Source of the DNA: Nocardioides limicola
Lineage (GTDB): Bacteria; Actinomycetota; Actinomycetes; Propionibacteriales; Nocardioidaceae
Assembly: GCF_016827675.1 (NCBI RefSeq)
Contig: NZ_JAERJA010000002.1
Coordinates: 186,001-250,000, forward strand
DNA: 64,000 nucleotides
Direction: 5' to 3'
The translations under genes were made by a program, and so were the position numbers. The notes under the pieces are model-generated. The model made no database searches, was not told the DNA's origin, and saw only the letters and a list, made by a program, of their open reading frames with translations. Positions within the stretch are counted from its first letter, which is position 1, and the number at the start of each line of letters is the position of its first letter. Shown piece after piece: positions 8,146 through 16,500 of the stretch.

Positions 8146-8409
8146 CTCCGGTGATCGAGTGCCGCCGAGGAACGAGGCGGTGTACCGCACCTCCGGTGAT
8201 CGAGTGCCGCCGAGGAACGAGGCGGTGTACCGCACCTCCGGTGATCGAGTGCCGCCGAGGAACGAGGCGGTGTACCGCACCTCCGGTGATCGAGTGCCGC
8301 CGAGGAACGAGGCGGTGTACCGCACCTCCGGTGATCGAGTGCCGCCGAGGAACGAGGCGGTGTACCGCACCTCCGGTGATCGAGTGCCGCCGAGGAACGA
8401 GGCGGTGTA
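8146..8409. repeat. Tandem array of six 45-bp REP-like units
   Basis: Units begin at 8146, 8191, 8236, 8281, 8326 and 8371. The first five are identical, and the sixth stops matching after 39 bases. Each unit begins CTCCGGTGATCGAG and contains the hairpin arms gccgcc/ggcggt. Because 45 is a multiple of three, all frames stay open and give false repeat ORFs. From 8005 to 8558 there is otherwise only the xthA fragment before the array; 8421-8558 shows nothing beyond the ribosome binding site of the next gene. Confidence 0.95.
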
Positions 8410-8420
8410 TCGAGATCACC
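8375..8420. repeat. Complete REP-like inverted repeat at the end of the array
   Basis: The last unit differs from the others because it continues into a closing arm. It runs from ggtgatc at 8375 to gatcacc at 8420, with an inner stem gccgcc/ggcggt. The other five units lack this closing arm, so this copy may be the ancestral palindrome from which the tandem units expanded. Confidence 0.65.
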
Positions 8421-8558
8421 TCACCCCACCCACAAGGTCCTTGGTCCTCCCGAACGGGCCGAAGGTTGGGCGGGAAGGCCGATGATCTGTTTCACTAGTG
8501 ATGCGCTGCTGCGGTCCACCCGCATGGGAGGGCAGCGCTGTCACCTGGGGAGGGAGGC

Positions 8559-10646
8559 ATGACTGCGGTGAGCGGACGTGGCATGGGAGCGCCACCAGCA
8601 ACCGTGAGTTGGCTGCTGACGATCGTCAGCGGCCTCGTGGTGCTGCTCGGAGCCTCGACCTGGACCCAGCAGCCGTTCCCGCTCACCCCGCTGGTGGCGT
8701 TGGCGTTGGCGGTGACGCCGGCCCTGGTCTCGTTCGACGCGCGCAGCGCCCCCTGGTGGTTGCCGGTGTTGGCGCCGACGGCGCTGCTGGTCGCCCTTCC
8801 CGACCCGACGCCGATGCTGGCCGCGTGGGCCTTGGTGGTGCTCGCCAGCCACCTGGTCTGGAGCCCCGGCCGGGACGCCTTCCCCCGGGCCGGACTGAGC
8901 GTCGGGTACGGCGCGCTCGTCGCGCTGGCGGCGTCGTACACCGGGCTCGGTGCTGCTGTGGAACTCAGCTATCGGAACCAGGTCGGGGCGTCGTTGGGCG
9001 CCGACCATGTGCTGCCCGCGGTGCTGCTGGTCCTGCTGGCGGTCGCCGCGCAACGCGCCGGAGCAGCCAGTGAGCGCGGCCGGACCCTGGAGGTGCTGTC
9101 CCAGGCCGCCTCCGAGCAGCCCTGGCCCGACGTGGACACCCAACTCCAGGAGGCCGCCGCGCGCGCCCTGCCGAACGCCGGCGCCCGGATCAGCGCCGAG
9201 CCCGGGACCGGCGCCCGGCTGAGCGCCCAACTGGCCGACGGCCGCTACCTGGTCCTCGACCGCGCCCGCTGGAATCGGCCCTTCACCCGCCGCGACGTGG
9301 CGGCGACAGCCGCGCTGGTGGTGATGGCGGACTCCTCACGGACCACTGCCCGGCGGCGGGTCCGGTCGGAGTCCCACCTCTCCGTGGACCCGCTCACCGG
9401 CCTGCCCAACAAGGTCGGCTTCGACGACCTGCTGGAGGAGACCGCCCGGCAACGCCGCCCCGCCGAGCAGGTGGCGTTGCTCTACCTCGACCTCAACGGA
9501 CTGGGCGAGGTCAACAGCCAACTTGGCCACCTGGACGGCGATGAGGTGCTGCGCGTGATGGGCAGCCGACTCCACTGCGAGCTGCCCGCCGGTGCCGCCG
9601 CGGCCCGCGTCGTCGACGACGAGTTCGCGATCCTGGTCCGGCACGCCGACGCCGCCCAGGTGGCGACGGCCCGGGAGCGACTCACAGAGCTCGTCGGGGA
9701 ACCACTGACCGTGGGATCGCAACTGCTGCAGATGGACGTCACCATCGGAGCCGCGCTGTCCGCCGACCCCGACGACGACCTCAACGCGTTGCTCGACGAG
9801 GCCCGCGACGAGGTGCTGGCCGCCAAGCAGTCGCGGGCGGGCAACCACCGGGCGAGCCCTCGCTGGGTCAACGAGCGAGCCTTCGTGCAGGGCCTGTTGG
9901 GCCGTCACCGGATCGAGGTGGCCTACCAGCCGATCATCGACCTGCCGCGAGGGCGCCTGGTGGGCTACCAGGCACTCCTGCACACCGCCGACGAGGACTT
10001 CGGGACACTGCCGCAGATGATGCTGGTCGGCGCCGCCGAGCGGTTGAGTCTGCTCGATGATCTCGCCGACGCCATGGCCACCCAGGCCATCCCGACGATG
10101 ACGAAGGTCGCCGAGGAGACCACGCTGCCGATCACGCTCGCTCTCGATGTCGAGTTCGCCCAACTCGACCCGGGCAACGAGTTCCTGGCCTCACTGCCGG
10201 GACGGCTCACCGACTCCGGCGTCACGTTGATGCTGGACGTCTCCGAGCGCCACTTCGGGCGTTGGGGCCCCAGCCAGGACCGGATCGCACACTGGCTGCG
10301 CGAGCAGGGCATCCGGCTGGCCGTCGACGACTTCGGTGCCGGCCACTCGACGTTCTCGTTGCTGAACAGTTGGGACTGGGACCAGGTCAAGATCGATGCC
10401 TCGTTGGTCTCCGGCCGCGACGATCCGCAGGGACGCCTGATGCTGCGCCACGTCGCCCAGATGCTGAGCGACCTGCGGATCCCCGGACTGGCCCAGGGCG
10501 TGGAGACCCGCGAGCAACTCGAGCACGTGCACGGGTTGGGCATCGGTCAGGCCCTCGGCCCACACCTGGGCGAACCCATGTCGGCCCAGGACCTGCTCGC
10601 CGACCTTGCCCATCACGGCGTACGACGGCCACGCTGGCGGGCCTGA
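8559..10646 (+). CDS. Membrane GGDEF/EAL protein with degenerate active sites
   Basis: The 695-residue protein has about six hydrophobic segments in residues 12-165, then a GGDEF-type domain (about 265-430) and an EAL-type domain (about 445-690). The signature is VVDDEF near residue 350 instead of GGDEF. The EAL site reads YQALL near 469, and a second key glutamate is glutamine in LAQGVE near 643. DDFGAGHS (about 589) and KID are kept. Loss of these residues argues against synthesis or breakdown of cyclic di-GMP and for a binding or scaffold role. GGGAGGGAGG precedes the ATG. Confidence 0.9.
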   Translation: MTAVSGRGMGAPPATVSWLLTIVSGLVVLLGASTWTQQPFPLTPLVALALAVTPALVSFDARSAPWWLPVLAPTALLVALPDPTPMLAAWALVVLASHLVWSPGRDAFPRAGLSVGYGALVALAASYTGLGAAVELSYRNQVGASLGADHVLPAVLLVLLAVAAQRAGAASERGRTLEVLSQAASEQPWPDVDTQLQEAAARALPNAGARISAEPGTGARLSAQLADGRYLVLDRARWNRPFTRRDVAATAALVVMADSSRTTARRRVRSESHLSVDPLTGLPNKVGFDDLLEETARQRRPAEQVALLYLDLNGLGEVNSQLGHLDGDEVLRVMGSRLHCELPAGAAAARVVDDEFAILVRHADAAQVATARERLTELVGEPLTVGSQLLQMDVTIGAALSADPDDDLNALLDEARDEVLAAKQSRAGNHRASPRWVNERAFVQGLLGRHRIEVAYQPIIDLPRGRLVGYQALLHTADEDFGTLPQMMLVGAAERLSLLDDLADAMATQAIPTMTKVAEETTLPITLALDVEFAQLDPGNEFLASLPGRLTDSGVTLMLDVSERHFGRWGPSQDRIAHWLREQGIRLAVDDFGAGHSTFSLLNSWDWDQVKIDASLVSGRDDPQGRLMLRHVAQMLSDLRIPGLAQGVETREQLEHVHGLGIGQALGPHLGEPMSAQDLLADLAHHGVRRPRWRA

Positions 10647-10695
10647 GCGCTCGCGGTTCACCGGTTCTGTCGGTGGCTTCGGCCATGCTGGTCGT

Positions 10696-11781
10696 ATGGA
10701 CACCACCACGCTGCTGACACTGCTGGTCGCCCTGCTGCTGGTCGGGCTGGGGCTGCTGGTCGGCTACACCGCTGGAGCCCGTCGGCCCAGCCCGGCGCCG
10801 GCCGGCCGGGAGGCCGAGTTGGAACGTCGGGCCGCCGAGGACGCGCTGCTCCGCGACGGCATCGACCGACTGGACTCGCAGTTGCGTCACCTGCAGCGCG
10901 ACCAGGCGGATTGGCAAGGTCAGTTCGTCACCCAGGTGCGACAGATGGTGCAGGCCAACGAGTCGCTTCGGGTCGAGACGCAGTCGCTGGCCGGCGCACT
11001 GCGACGCCCCGAGGTGCGGGGGCGTTGGGGCGAGATGCACCTGCGGCGGACCGTGGAGGTGGCCGGACTGGTGGACCACTGCGACTTCCGCGAGCAGCAG
11101 ACCGACAGCCGCGGTCTGCGACCGGACCTGGTGGTGCACCTGGCCGGCGGCCGGCAGTTGCCGGTGGATGCCAAGGTGCCGTTGACCGGCTACCTGGACG
11201 CGCTCGAGAGTGACGATGCCGACGAGCGGGCCGCCCATCTGGCCCGGCACGTGCGACACCTGCGCACCCACATCGACCAACTGGGCAGCAAGGCCTACTG
11301 GCGCGAGTTGGACGCCCCCGAGTTCGTGGTGCTGTTCCTGCCCGCCGAGGCGTTCCTCAGCGGCGCGCTGGAGCGCGACGGTTCGCTGATCGAGTACGCC
11401 GCCGACCGGCAGGTGGTGCTGGCCACCCCGTCCACCCTGATCGCCCTGCTGCGGACCGTGGCGCACGGCTGGCGGCAGCACGCCTTCACCGAGGAGGCCG
11501 AACGGGTCCGGGCACTGGGCGTGGAGATGCACGACCGGCTCGGCGTGATGGCCGGCCACCTGGACGGGCTGGGCCGTTCCCTGAACCAGGCGGTGGGCAA
11601 CTACAACTCCGCCGTCGGGTCACTGGAGTCGCGGGTGCTGGTGACCGCGCGCCGGTTCGCCGAGATGGGCGTCACCGAGCAGCCGCTGCCCAGTCCGAGG
11701 CTGGTCGACGCGGCACCGCGCTCGCCCACGCTGGTGGAGTTGCCGGAGCCGCCTGCGGCGCGCCGCGCCCAGGGCGCCTGA
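10696..11781 (+). CDS. rmuC: DNA recombination protein RmuC
   Basis: The 361-residue protein has an N-terminal membrane anchor (about residues 4-24), a short coiled coil, and the RmuC domain. Typical signatures are RGRWGEMHLRRTVEVAGLV, LPVDAKVPLTGYLDAL and FVVLFLPAEAFLSGALE. RmuC is a predicted endonuclease-fold protein that limits inversions at short inverted repeats. The ATG at 10696 is favoured over an upstream in-frame ATG because the extra 30 residues overlap the preceding gene and are not RmuC-like. CATGCT, six bases before the ATG, resembles a leaderless -10 box. Confidence 0.92.
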   Translation: MDTTTLLTLLVALLLVGLGLLVGYTAGARRPSPAPAGREAELERRAAEDALLRDGIDRLDSQLRHLQRDQADWQGQFVTQVRQMVQANESLRVETQSLAGALRRPEVRGRWGEMHLRRTVEVAGLVDHCDFREQQTDSRGLRPDLVVHLAGGRQLPVDAKVPLTGYLDALESDDADERAAHLARHVRHLRTHIDQLGSKAYWRELDAPEFVVLFLPAEAFLSGALERDGSLIEYAADRQVVLATPSTLIALLRTVAHGWRQHAFTEEAERVRALGVEMHDRLGVMAGHLDGLGRSLNQAVGNYNSAVGSLESRVLVTARRFAEMGVTEQPLPSPRLVDAAPRSPTLVELPEPPAARRAQGA

Positions 11782-11790
11782 GCGGCGCCG

Positions 11791-11796
11791 TACCGT
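11791..11796 (+). promoter_or_regulatory. Leaderless-type -10 box (TACCGT) of the DUF6542 gene
   Basis: TACCGT fits TAnnnT and ends six bases before the GTG at 11803. Confidence 0.45.
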
Positions 11797-11802
11797 GAAC
11801 GG

Positions 11803-12234
11803 GTGAGCGTGGCTCGGACCGGGGCGACGACCCGTCCCCGCACCCTCTGGGAGGAGGGCCAGGAGCGCGGCCGCAACGTGGTCGTGCTCGGGCTGGCCCT
11901 CGCCCTCTCCGCGGTGAGTCTGGACCTCGTCCTGTCCGGTGAGCTGACGATGTTCTTCGGGCTGGCGTTCATCGCCAGTTGTGGAGTGCTGGCGCTGGTG
12001 GTGCGTCCGGAGGACTTCTTCACCGTCGGCGTGCTCCCGCCGCTGCTGCTGGTGGCGGTGTTCGTGCTGCTCGGCGTGCTCCGCCCGGGCACCGTCGGAG
12101 CCGCCGATGACCGCGTGATCCAGGCAGTCTTCTCCGGGCTTGCCACCCACAGCGCCACGCTGGTCTCCGGCTACGCCCTGTGCCTGCTGCTGCTGGCCAT
12201 CCGGCACCGGGTGCTCAGCAGGCAGTTCGCCTGA
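11803..12234 (+). CDS. DUF6542 domain membrane protein
   Basis: The 143-residue protein is predicted to span the membrane four times, with segments near residues 27-45, 50-66, 78-97 and 115-133. It matches the small actinobacterial proteins grouped as DUF6542, which often sit near ispH and xseA as here. No function is known. Its stop codon (12232-12234) directly abuts the stop of the convergent gene (12235-12237), leaving no space for an intergenic terminator. Confidence 0.75.
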   Translation: MSVARTGATTRPRTLWEEGQERGRNVVVLGLALALSAVSLDLVLSGELTMFFGLAFIASCGVLALVVRPEDFFTVGVLPPLLLVAVFVLLGVLRPGTVGAADDRVIQAVFSGLATHSATLVSGYALCLLLLAIRHRVLSRQFA

Positions 12235-12858
12235 TCACGCCTCGAACCGGGACGGGTCACCGGCGCCGACCCGGAGCACCTCCGGAGCCGAGTCCGACCA
12301 GTCGATGACGGTGGTCGGCTGCGGCAGCACCTCGCCGGCCTCGATCACCAGGTCGACGGCCATGTCGAGCTCCTCCTTGATCTCCCAGCCCATCGTCCGG
12401 GGCTCGGTCTCCCCGGGGAGGATCAGGGTGCTGGTCAGGAGCGGCTCACCGAGCTCGTCGAGCAGTGCGGCGACCAGCGCATGGTCGGGGATCCGGACGC
12501 CCACGGTGCGCTTCTTGGGGTGCAACAGCCGCTTCGGCACCTCCCGGGTCGCCGGCAGGATGAACGTGTACGGCCCGGGAGTGGCCGCCTTGACGGCCCG
12601 GAAGGCGGCGTTGTCGACATGCACGAACTGCCCCAACTGTGCGAAGTCCTTGCAGACCAGGGTGAAGTGGTGCTTGTCGTCGAGGTCCCGGATCCGCAGG
12701 ATCCGGTCCCGGCCGTCCCGGTTGCCGAGCTGACAGCCGAGCGCATAGCCGGAGTCGGTCGGATAGGCGATCAACGCGTCGTCACGCAGTGCCTCCACCA
12801 CCTGGCTGATCAGTCGGGGCTGGGGGTTCTCCGGATGAACGTCGAGGTAGCGAGCCAT
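12235..12858 (-). CDS. YciO/YrdC/Sua5 family protein (L-threonylcarbamoyladenylate synthase-like)
   Basis: The 207-residue protein has the YrdC fold: an N-terminal IAYPTDSGYALGCQ nucleotide-binding strand, the basic segment DLDDKHHFTLVCKDF, GPYTFILPAT, and VGVRIPDHALVAALL. YrdC/Sua5 proteins make threonylcarbamoyl-AMP for tRNA t6A37. The sequence is closest to the YciO branch, whose exact role is less certain, so I do not assign tsaC. The gene converges tail to tail with the DUF6542 gene with no gap. Confidence 0.88.
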   Translation of the reverse strand: MARYLDVHPENPQPRLISQVVEALRDDALIAYPTDSGYALGCQLGNRDGRDRILRIRDLDDKHHFTLVCKDFAQLGQFVHVDNAAFRAVKAATPGPYTFILPATREVPKRLLHPKKRTVGVRIPDHALVAALLDELGEPLLTSTLILPGETEPRTMGWEIKEELDMAVDLVIEAGEVLPQPTTVIDWSDSAPEVLRVGAGDPSRFEA

Positions 12859-13027
12859 GTCGCCAATCTACGGGAGCCGAGCAGCCGGACAAGCCCACCG
12901 ATCCCCCCAATCAGGGGATGGTCACCGGACTCCTCGGCTCCCTAGCGTGGTCCTGGGCCCGGCAGGGCCTTCCACTGGGCCACGGGACCGGGGCTCAGCC
13001 GACACGGGGGTGGAGGAGTACTCACAC

Positions 13028-13492
13028 ATGAAGCGGATCAGAACTGCCGCTGCGGTCACCGCAGCGACTCTCTGCCTCGCAGTGATGGCGGCGCTGACGC
13101 CGTCATTCGCCGCGTCCTCGGTGAACCAGGAACTGGCCCAGGTGCGGGCCGCCACCGCCAAGTACCACGACGTGAACCGTGCGATCGCGGCCGGCTACGA
13201 GTTGGGCAGCCCCTGTGTCCCGAACATGGGCTACCACTACGTGCGGGGCGTGGCAGCCGACCAGAGCGAACTGGTGGCCACCGACCCGGAGATCCTGGTC
13301 TACGCTCCGCTGCCGAACGGGAAGCTGCGACTGGTCGCGGTCGAGTACGCCTCCTGGGCGCCGGCCAGCCTCTTCGGCGTGCAGTTCGACCCGCCCCACG
13401 GCGGACCGCCGTTCCACACCCTGCACGCGTGGGTGTGGCAGGCCAACCCGAATGGCGTGTTCGCAGCGCAGAACCCGAACGTGCGCTGCTGA
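13028..13492 (+). CDS. Secreted protein of an uncharacterised actinobacterial family
   Basis: The 154-residue protein has a signal peptide of about 29 residues ending at ...SFAA. The mature part has motifs shared by a family of secreted proteins of unknown function: CVPNMGYHYV near residues 62-71, PEILVYAPLPNGKLRLVAVEY, and the C-terminal HTLHAWVWQANPNGVF..NPNVRC. The two cysteines could form a disulphide, and the conserved histidines could bind a metal; both are inferences. GGAGGAG lies eight bases before the ATG. The gene stands alone between two minus-strand genes. The 169 bp upstream shows no clear operator. Confidence 0.8.
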   Translation: MKRIRTAAAVTAATLCLAVMAALTPSFAASSVNQELAQVRAATAKYHDVNRAIAAGYELGSPCVPNMGYHYVRGVAADQSELVATDPEILVYAPLPNGKLRLVAVEYASWAPASLFGVQFDPPHGGPPFHTLHAWVWQANPNGVFAAQNPNVRC

Positions 13493-13511
13493 GCCGGGAC
13501 TTCCGCTGATC

Positions 13512-13526
13512 CCCCGGTCCCCGGGG
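13512..13526. terminator. GC-rich hairpin between convergent genes
   Basis: A 6-bp stem, ccccgg/ccgggg, with a 3-base loop lies between the stop of the secreted-protein gene and the stop of ispH. It may terminate both transcripts. There is no U tract. Confidence 0.4.
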
Positions 13527-13552
13527 CTGCGCCGACCGGCGTGGCTCCGGGG

Positions 13553-14554
13553 TCAGCCGCGTCCGGCGGCGCGGATGTCGCGGCGCAGCTCCGGCGGCAG
13601 CGCGAAGATCAGCGACTCCTCCGCGCTGTGCACCACCTCGGCGTCGGGGTAGCCCCGCGCGGCGAGGAAACCGAGCACGCCCTGCACCAGGTCGTCGGGC
13701 ACCGAGGCACCCGAGGTGACGCTCACCTTGGTGACGCCCTCCAGCCAGGCCTCCTCGATCTCGGAGGCGTCGTCGACCCGGTAGGACGCCTTCGCGCCCG
13801 CCTCCAGGGCCACCTCGACCAGCCGCACCGAGTTGGAGGAGTTGCCCGACCCGACCACGATCACCAGGTCCGCGTCGTGACCGATCTCCTTGACCGCCAA
13901 CTGACGGTTCTGGGTGGCGTAGCAGATGTCGTCGCTCGGCGGGTCGATCAGCAGCGGGAACCGCTCCCGGATCGCGGCCACGGTCTCCATCGTCTCGTCG
14001 ACCGACAGGGTGGTCTGAGACAGCCAGGCGACCTTGGCGGGATCGCGGACCACGATGCCGGCCACGTCGTCAGGACTCTGCACCAACTGGATGTGCTCGG
14101 GCGCCTCACCGGCGGTGCCCTCGACCTCCTCGTGGCCCTCGTGGCCGATCAACAGGATGTCGTAGTCGTCCGCGGCGAACCGGCGGGCCTCGTGGTGCAC
14201 CTTGGTGACCAGCGGGCAGGTCGCATCGATCGTCTTCAGTGACCGCTCCGCCGCGTCCGCATGCACCTGGGGCGACACCCCGTGCGCCGAGAAGACCACC
14301 GTGGCCCCCTCGGGGACCTCGTCGAGCTCCTCCACGAAGATGGCACCGCGGTCCTCGAGCGTGGAGACGACGTGCTTGTTGTGCACGATCTGCTTGCGGA
14401 CGTACACCGGAGCGCCGTACAGGTCGAGGGCCTTCTCCACGGTGATCACCGCACGATCGACGCCGGCACAGTAGCCGCGGGGAGCGGCCAGTTGGACGCT
14501 CCGCTCCGCCTCCTCGGGGGTCAGGACGGAGGGCGTGCCGAGGTCGATGCTCAT
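13553..14554 (-). CDS. ispH: 4-hydroxy-3-methylbut-2-enyl diphosphate reductase
   Basis: The 333-residue iron-sulphur enzyme makes IPP and DMAPP in the last step of the MEP isoprenoid pathway. The three cluster cysteines are in [13 protein letters not shown] (about residue 29), [10 protein letters not shown] (about 112) and [13 protein letters not shown] (about 211). The HGV motif is in [10 protein letters not shown]. The ATG at 14554 is chosen because the product then begins like other IspH proteins. The gene for the large coiled-coil protein lies 11 bp upstream on the same strand, so the two are probably co-transcribed. Confidence 0.96.
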   Translation of the reverse strand: MSIDLGTPSVLTPEEAERSVQLAAPRGYCAGVDRAVITVEKALDLYGAPVYVRKQIVHNKHVVSTLEDRGAIFVEELDEVPEGATVVFSAHGVSPQVHADAAERSLKTIDATCPLVTKVHHEARRFAADDYDILLIGHEGHEEVEGTAGEAPEHIQLVQSPDDVAGIVVRDPAKVAWLSQTTLSVDETMETVAAIRERFPLLIDPPSDDICYATQNRQLAVKEIGHDADLVIVVGSGNSSNSVRLVEVALEAGAKASYRVDDASEIEEAWLEGVTKVSVTSGASVPDDLVQGVLGFLAARGYPDAEVVHSAEESLIFALPPELRRDIRAAGRG

Positions 14555-14565
14555 GGTGGGTGAGT

Positions 14566-16398
14566 CTACGCGGGGCCGGTGACGTCGGATGCCCCGGCGC
14601 CGACGCCGCGCTTCACCCTCGGCGGACCCGAGCGCACCAGCCAGGTGGCCACCAGCAGCAGCAGCCCGACCGCAGCCACCCCGGCGGCCTCGGGGGTGCG
14701 CCACCGCTCCTCGGCCACCAGCCAGCCCAAGGCACCGCCAGCGGTGACCGCCAGGATCACCAGCATCGCGGTCAGCGCCCGCAGCCGCAGGCCCCACCAA
14801 CGGGCGTTGCGCTCGACATGCACGGCGAACGCCTCACGGACGTCGGCGAGCTCCACGGCCATCCGGCCCGCCCGCTCCTCGCTGGCGTGCCCGTCGACCA
14901 CCGCCGCCTGGGCGATCTCGGTGCTGCGCAGCACCGCCGCCTCCGCCGCGGCCCGGTCCGTCTCCCGCTCGGCGGCGACCGCCTCGGCAGCGGCGCGCGC
15001 CGCGATCGCCTCGGCAGCCGCCTGCTCGGCGTCCGTGCGGGCGGCGTACGCCGCGTCCAGCAGCGCCGTCTGATCGGCCAACTGCTGCCGGGCGTCCTCG
15101 GCCGCCTCGGCCAGCGCCTGCTCGGCCTCGCGACGCTGGCGCAATGCCTGCTCGGCGCGTTCGGCCTCGGCCAACGCGCGCTCCTCGGCCTGCTGCCGCA
15201 GCGTCGCCGCTTCGGTGGCGGCCAGCTCGGCAGCGGCACGGGCCTGGGCCTGGTCGGCGGCGGCCGCCTCGGCGACCTCCCGGGCCTCGATGGTCTCGGC
15301 CAGCCGGATGGCCAGAGTCCGGGTCTGCTCCTCGGCTGCCGCACGATCCCGCTCGGCCTCGGCCGCCGACTGGGCCTGCTCGGCCGCGCCCTGCTCGGCC
15401 GCCGTACGCGCCGCCAGTGCTTCCGCAGCCCGAGCCGCCTCATCCTGGGCGACCCGCTCGGCGCCCTCCCGGGAGCGCTGTGCGTCAGCCGCGGCGCGCT
15501 GTGCCGCAGCGGCGACGTCGGCGGCAGCCCTGGCCCCGTCCTCGGCAGCTTCCCGGGCCTCCTGGGCCGCCTGAGCCAACTCGGCCTGACGCGCGACGGC
15601 AGCCTCCGCCTCACCGATGGTCGCCTGGACGCCGGCCACGATCTCGGCCAGCGCGGCGGTGCGGGACTCCAGATCGACCAGGGCGACGTTGGCCTCGGCC
15701 GCCATCGCCGACTGCTGAGTGGCGGCCTGCTCGGCCTCCAGACGTAGTTCCTGCGCCTGCTCGGCCAACCGAGCCTGGTCGGTGGCCCGGTCGGCGGCAT
15801 CGGCGCGGGCGGCCTCGGCCGCCGCGGCTCGTTCGGCGGCCTCGTCGGCACGCCGCTCGGCGTCCTCGCGGGCCCGGGCTGCCGCTTCGACGGCCTCCTC
15901 GGCGACCCGGCGGGCCTCAGTCGCGGCAGCCACCTCGGCGAGCGCCGACTCGCGTTCGGCGACGCTGCTGGCGACCCGCTCCTCCAGCGCGTCGAGCCGG
16001 GCCGTCAGGTCGGTCTGGCGGGTTGCCTGCTCGACGGCCAGGGCCTCGACGGCCTGCTCGGCCGCGGCCCGAGCCGCATGCGCCTGCGCGGCGGCGGCGC
16101 TGGCCTGCTCGGCATCCGTCTGCGCAGCCACCAGCGCCTCGGCCGCCCGGGTGGCTGCCTCGTCGGCGACCATCCGCTCAGCCGCATGCTCGGCGGCGGC
16201 CCGTTCCGCGGACTCGCGCAACTGCTCCGCCCGCGCCGCGGCGGCGGTGGCCGCGGCGACCATCTCCTCGGCCTGCTGCAACGTGACGGTGGCCGGGGTC
16301 GGTGGCTCGCCCAACGGCACCGGGGAGGGGCCACGGCGGCGCCACCGCCGTGGGGAACTCTCGTCGGCGTCGCCCGGTGCCTCGCTGAAGTCAGTCAT
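14566..16398 (-). CDS. Long Ala/Glu/Arg-rich coiled-coil protein with C-terminal membrane anchor
   Basis: The 610-residue protein is almost entirely one predicted helix. From about residue 40 to 525 it is built of Ala, Glu, Arg, Gln, Asp, Leu and Val in heptad-like order. Two transmembrane helices follow (about residues 545-562 and 572-589), then a short basic tail. It has no cysteine. The only lysine I find is in the tail (RVKRG). The layout suggests a cytoplasmic rod tethered to the membrane, perhaps structural. I do not recognise a named family. It ends 11 bp before the ispH start. Confidence 0.75.
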   Translation of the reverse strand: MTDFSEAPGDADESSPRRWRRRGPSPVPLGEPPTPATVTLQQAEEMVAAATAAAARAEQLRESAERAAAEHAAERMVADEAATRAAEALVAAQTDAEQASAAAAQAHAARAAAEQAVEALAVEQATRQTDLTARLDALEERVASSVAERESALAEVAAATEARRVAEEAVEAAARAREDAERRADEAAERAAAAEAARADAADRATDQARLAEQAQELRLEAEQAATQQSAMAAEANVALVDLESRTAALAEIVAGVQATIGEAEAAVARQAELAQAAQEAREAAEDGARAAADVAAAAQRAAADAQRSREGAERVAQDEAARAAEALAARTAAEQGAAEQAQSAAEAERDRAAAEEQTRTLAIRLAETIEAREVAEAAAADQAQARAAAELAATEAATLRQQAEERALAEAERAEQALRQRREAEQALAEAAEDARQQLADQTALLDAAYAARTDAEQAAAEAIAARAAAEAVAAERETDRAAAEAAVLRSTEIAQAAVVDGHASEERAGRMAVELADVREAFAVHVERNARWWGLRLRALTAMLVILAVTAGGALGWLVAEERWRTPEAAGVAAVGLLLLVATWLVRSGPPRVKRGVGAGASDVTGPA

Positions 16399-16487
16399 CG
16401 CCTCGAAGGATATGCCTCTCCTCCCCCGAAGGTGGTCTTCTGAGACGAGCGCGTGTCCAATCGCACAGCGATGTCGGACTCCTCGCC

Positions 16488-16493
16488 TAGGGT
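16488..16493 (+). promoter_or_regulatory. Leaderless-type -10 box (TAGGGT) of xseA
   Basis: TAGGGT fits TAnnnT and ends seven bases before the GTG at 16501. This is why I prefer that start over an in-frame GTG 48 bases upstream. Confidence 0.5.
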
Positions 16494-16500
16494 TGGCCGG

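Noticed and set aside
8146..8409. The tandem array as a CRISPR
   Set aside because: There are no spacers: the units are contiguous and identical over their full 45 bp, and no cas genes are nearby.
7838..8498. Repeat-containing ORFs on both strands over the 45-bp array
   Set aside because: A 45-bp period keeps all frames open, so the repeated peptides are a by-product of the DNA repeat. No start signal supports them.
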